Shown in pieces: positions 22,150-22,340 of a DNA stretch of 22,340 nucleotides. A program made the translations under genes and the position numbers. This stretch comes from Lentisphaerota bacterium (lineage in GTDB: Bacteria > Verrucomicrobiota > Kiritimatiellia > UBA8416 > JAFGIZ01). Location of the stretch: contig JAFGIZ010000083.1 of the NCBI GenBank assembly GCA_016929365.1, positions 1 through 22,340 on the forward strand. Direction: 5' to 3'. The notes beneath the pieces were generated by a model. It was not told the origin of the DNA and did not search any database. It worked only from the letters and a program-made list of their open reading frames with translations. Every line of letters starts with the position of its first letter. Positions within the stretch are counted from its first letter, which is position 1.

Positions 22150-22340
22150 TCAACCCTTGATAATTGATGTTTTGGTGACGGATGACGGAAGAAGCACGGC
22201 CTCGATAGTACACGCAAGGCGATCCATTTGTTCATTCAGTTCTGCGTCATCTCTCAGCCGCTCGCGCAGACGCCCGAGCCGGCGGCAGACTGCCGATCCT
22301 GTCCCCATGCCCAGAAAGACACCGATGTCACGCTGATTCA
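22150..22340 (-). CDS. C-terminal fragment of an HTH protein, possibly a REP-associated (Y1) transposase
   Basis: The last 62 residues of a protein entering from the right edge. It begins NQRDIGVFLGMGTGSAVCRR, a helix-turn-helix-like 'xQRDIG.FLGMG.GSAV..RL' pattern followed by a charged helix (LRERLRDDAELNEQMDRL) and stop at 22150-22152. HTH tails of this style occur at the C-terminus of REP-associated tyrosine transposases; that assignment is tentative because the catalytic domain lies outside the window. Its stop is only 16 nt from the truncated yhcG, so insertion of this element may have removed the yhcG N-terminus and any upstream hsdM. Confidence 0.4.
   Translation of the reverse strand, partial: NQRDIGVFLGMGTGSAVCRRLGRLRERLRDDAELNEQMDRLACTIEAVLLPSSVTKTSIIKG

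Noticed and set aside
1..22340. CRISPR array, integrase gene or complete insertion sequence
   Set aside because: No regularly spaced short repeats and no integrase or full transposase frame is visible; the only candidate mobile gene is the 62-residue tail at the right edge.

Overview
This is a GC-rich bacterial chromosome segment (by eye about two-thirds G+C, dropping after about position 20,850). The gene repertoire suggests a polysaccharide-degrading member of the PVC superphylum, something like Kiritimatiellota, Lentisphaerota or a planctomycete. It has formylglycine-type sulfatases, uroporphyrinogen-decarboxylase-family (URO-D) paralogues placed beside sugar genes, a LamG/concanavalin-type repeat protein, a DUF4838 protein, a GntR/LacI-hybrid regulator and a clan-A glycosidase. 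This is inference from repertoire; the window holds no rRNA or universal marker gene.

Layout. 1-3546 (minus strand): a translationally coupled operon of a secreted TPR-like protein, an extracellular sugar-binding protein and an ABC permease cut by the left edge. 3739-5088 (plus): an L-fucose/L-arabinose-isomerase-like protein. 5135-7562 (minus): a sulfatase followed 10 nt later by a URO-D-family protein. 7740-9188 (plus): a second sulfatase, divergent from the first; the shared 177-bp gap holds a LacI/cre-type operator abutting the first sulfatase's start codon. 9221-13085 (minus): a secreted protein of three LamG-like units, then an argininosuccinate-lyase-superfamily enzyme. 13086-13508: a 423-bp control region with a GT/AC-rich inverted repeat and two near-identical operator-like sites. 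13509-16249 (plus): the GntR/LacI-hybrid regulator, overlapping by 4 nt a secreted glycoside-hydrolase-like protein. 16319-19324 (minus): a large secreted DUF4838 protein. 19603-20751 (plus): a second URO-D-family protein. 20766-20853 (plus): tRNA-Ser(UGA) with an encoded CCA.

From 20854 on the window is a scar rather than a working locus. It holds a strong hairpin, then a 14-codon hsdR fragment carrying the helicase Walker A context, a truncated hsdS, a yhcG/DUF1016 nuclease gene lacking its N-terminal domain, and the tail of a helix-turn-helix protein that may be a transposase. Together these look like a decayed type I restriction-modification island beside a tRNA gene.

How the genes may work together (inference): secreted glycosidase, DUF4838 and LamG proteins act on an external, probably sulfated, glycan. 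The ABC system imports products. Two sulfatases without visible signal peptides, the isomerase-like enzyme, the lyase and the URO-D-family proteins then process them in the cytoplasm. No sulfatase-maturing enzyme, corrinoid protein or ABC ATPase lies in the window. I found no clearly new defence or mobile system. The best second-look candidates are the restriction-modification scar, the divergent lyase, the URO-D/sulfatase pairing and the unusual permease.
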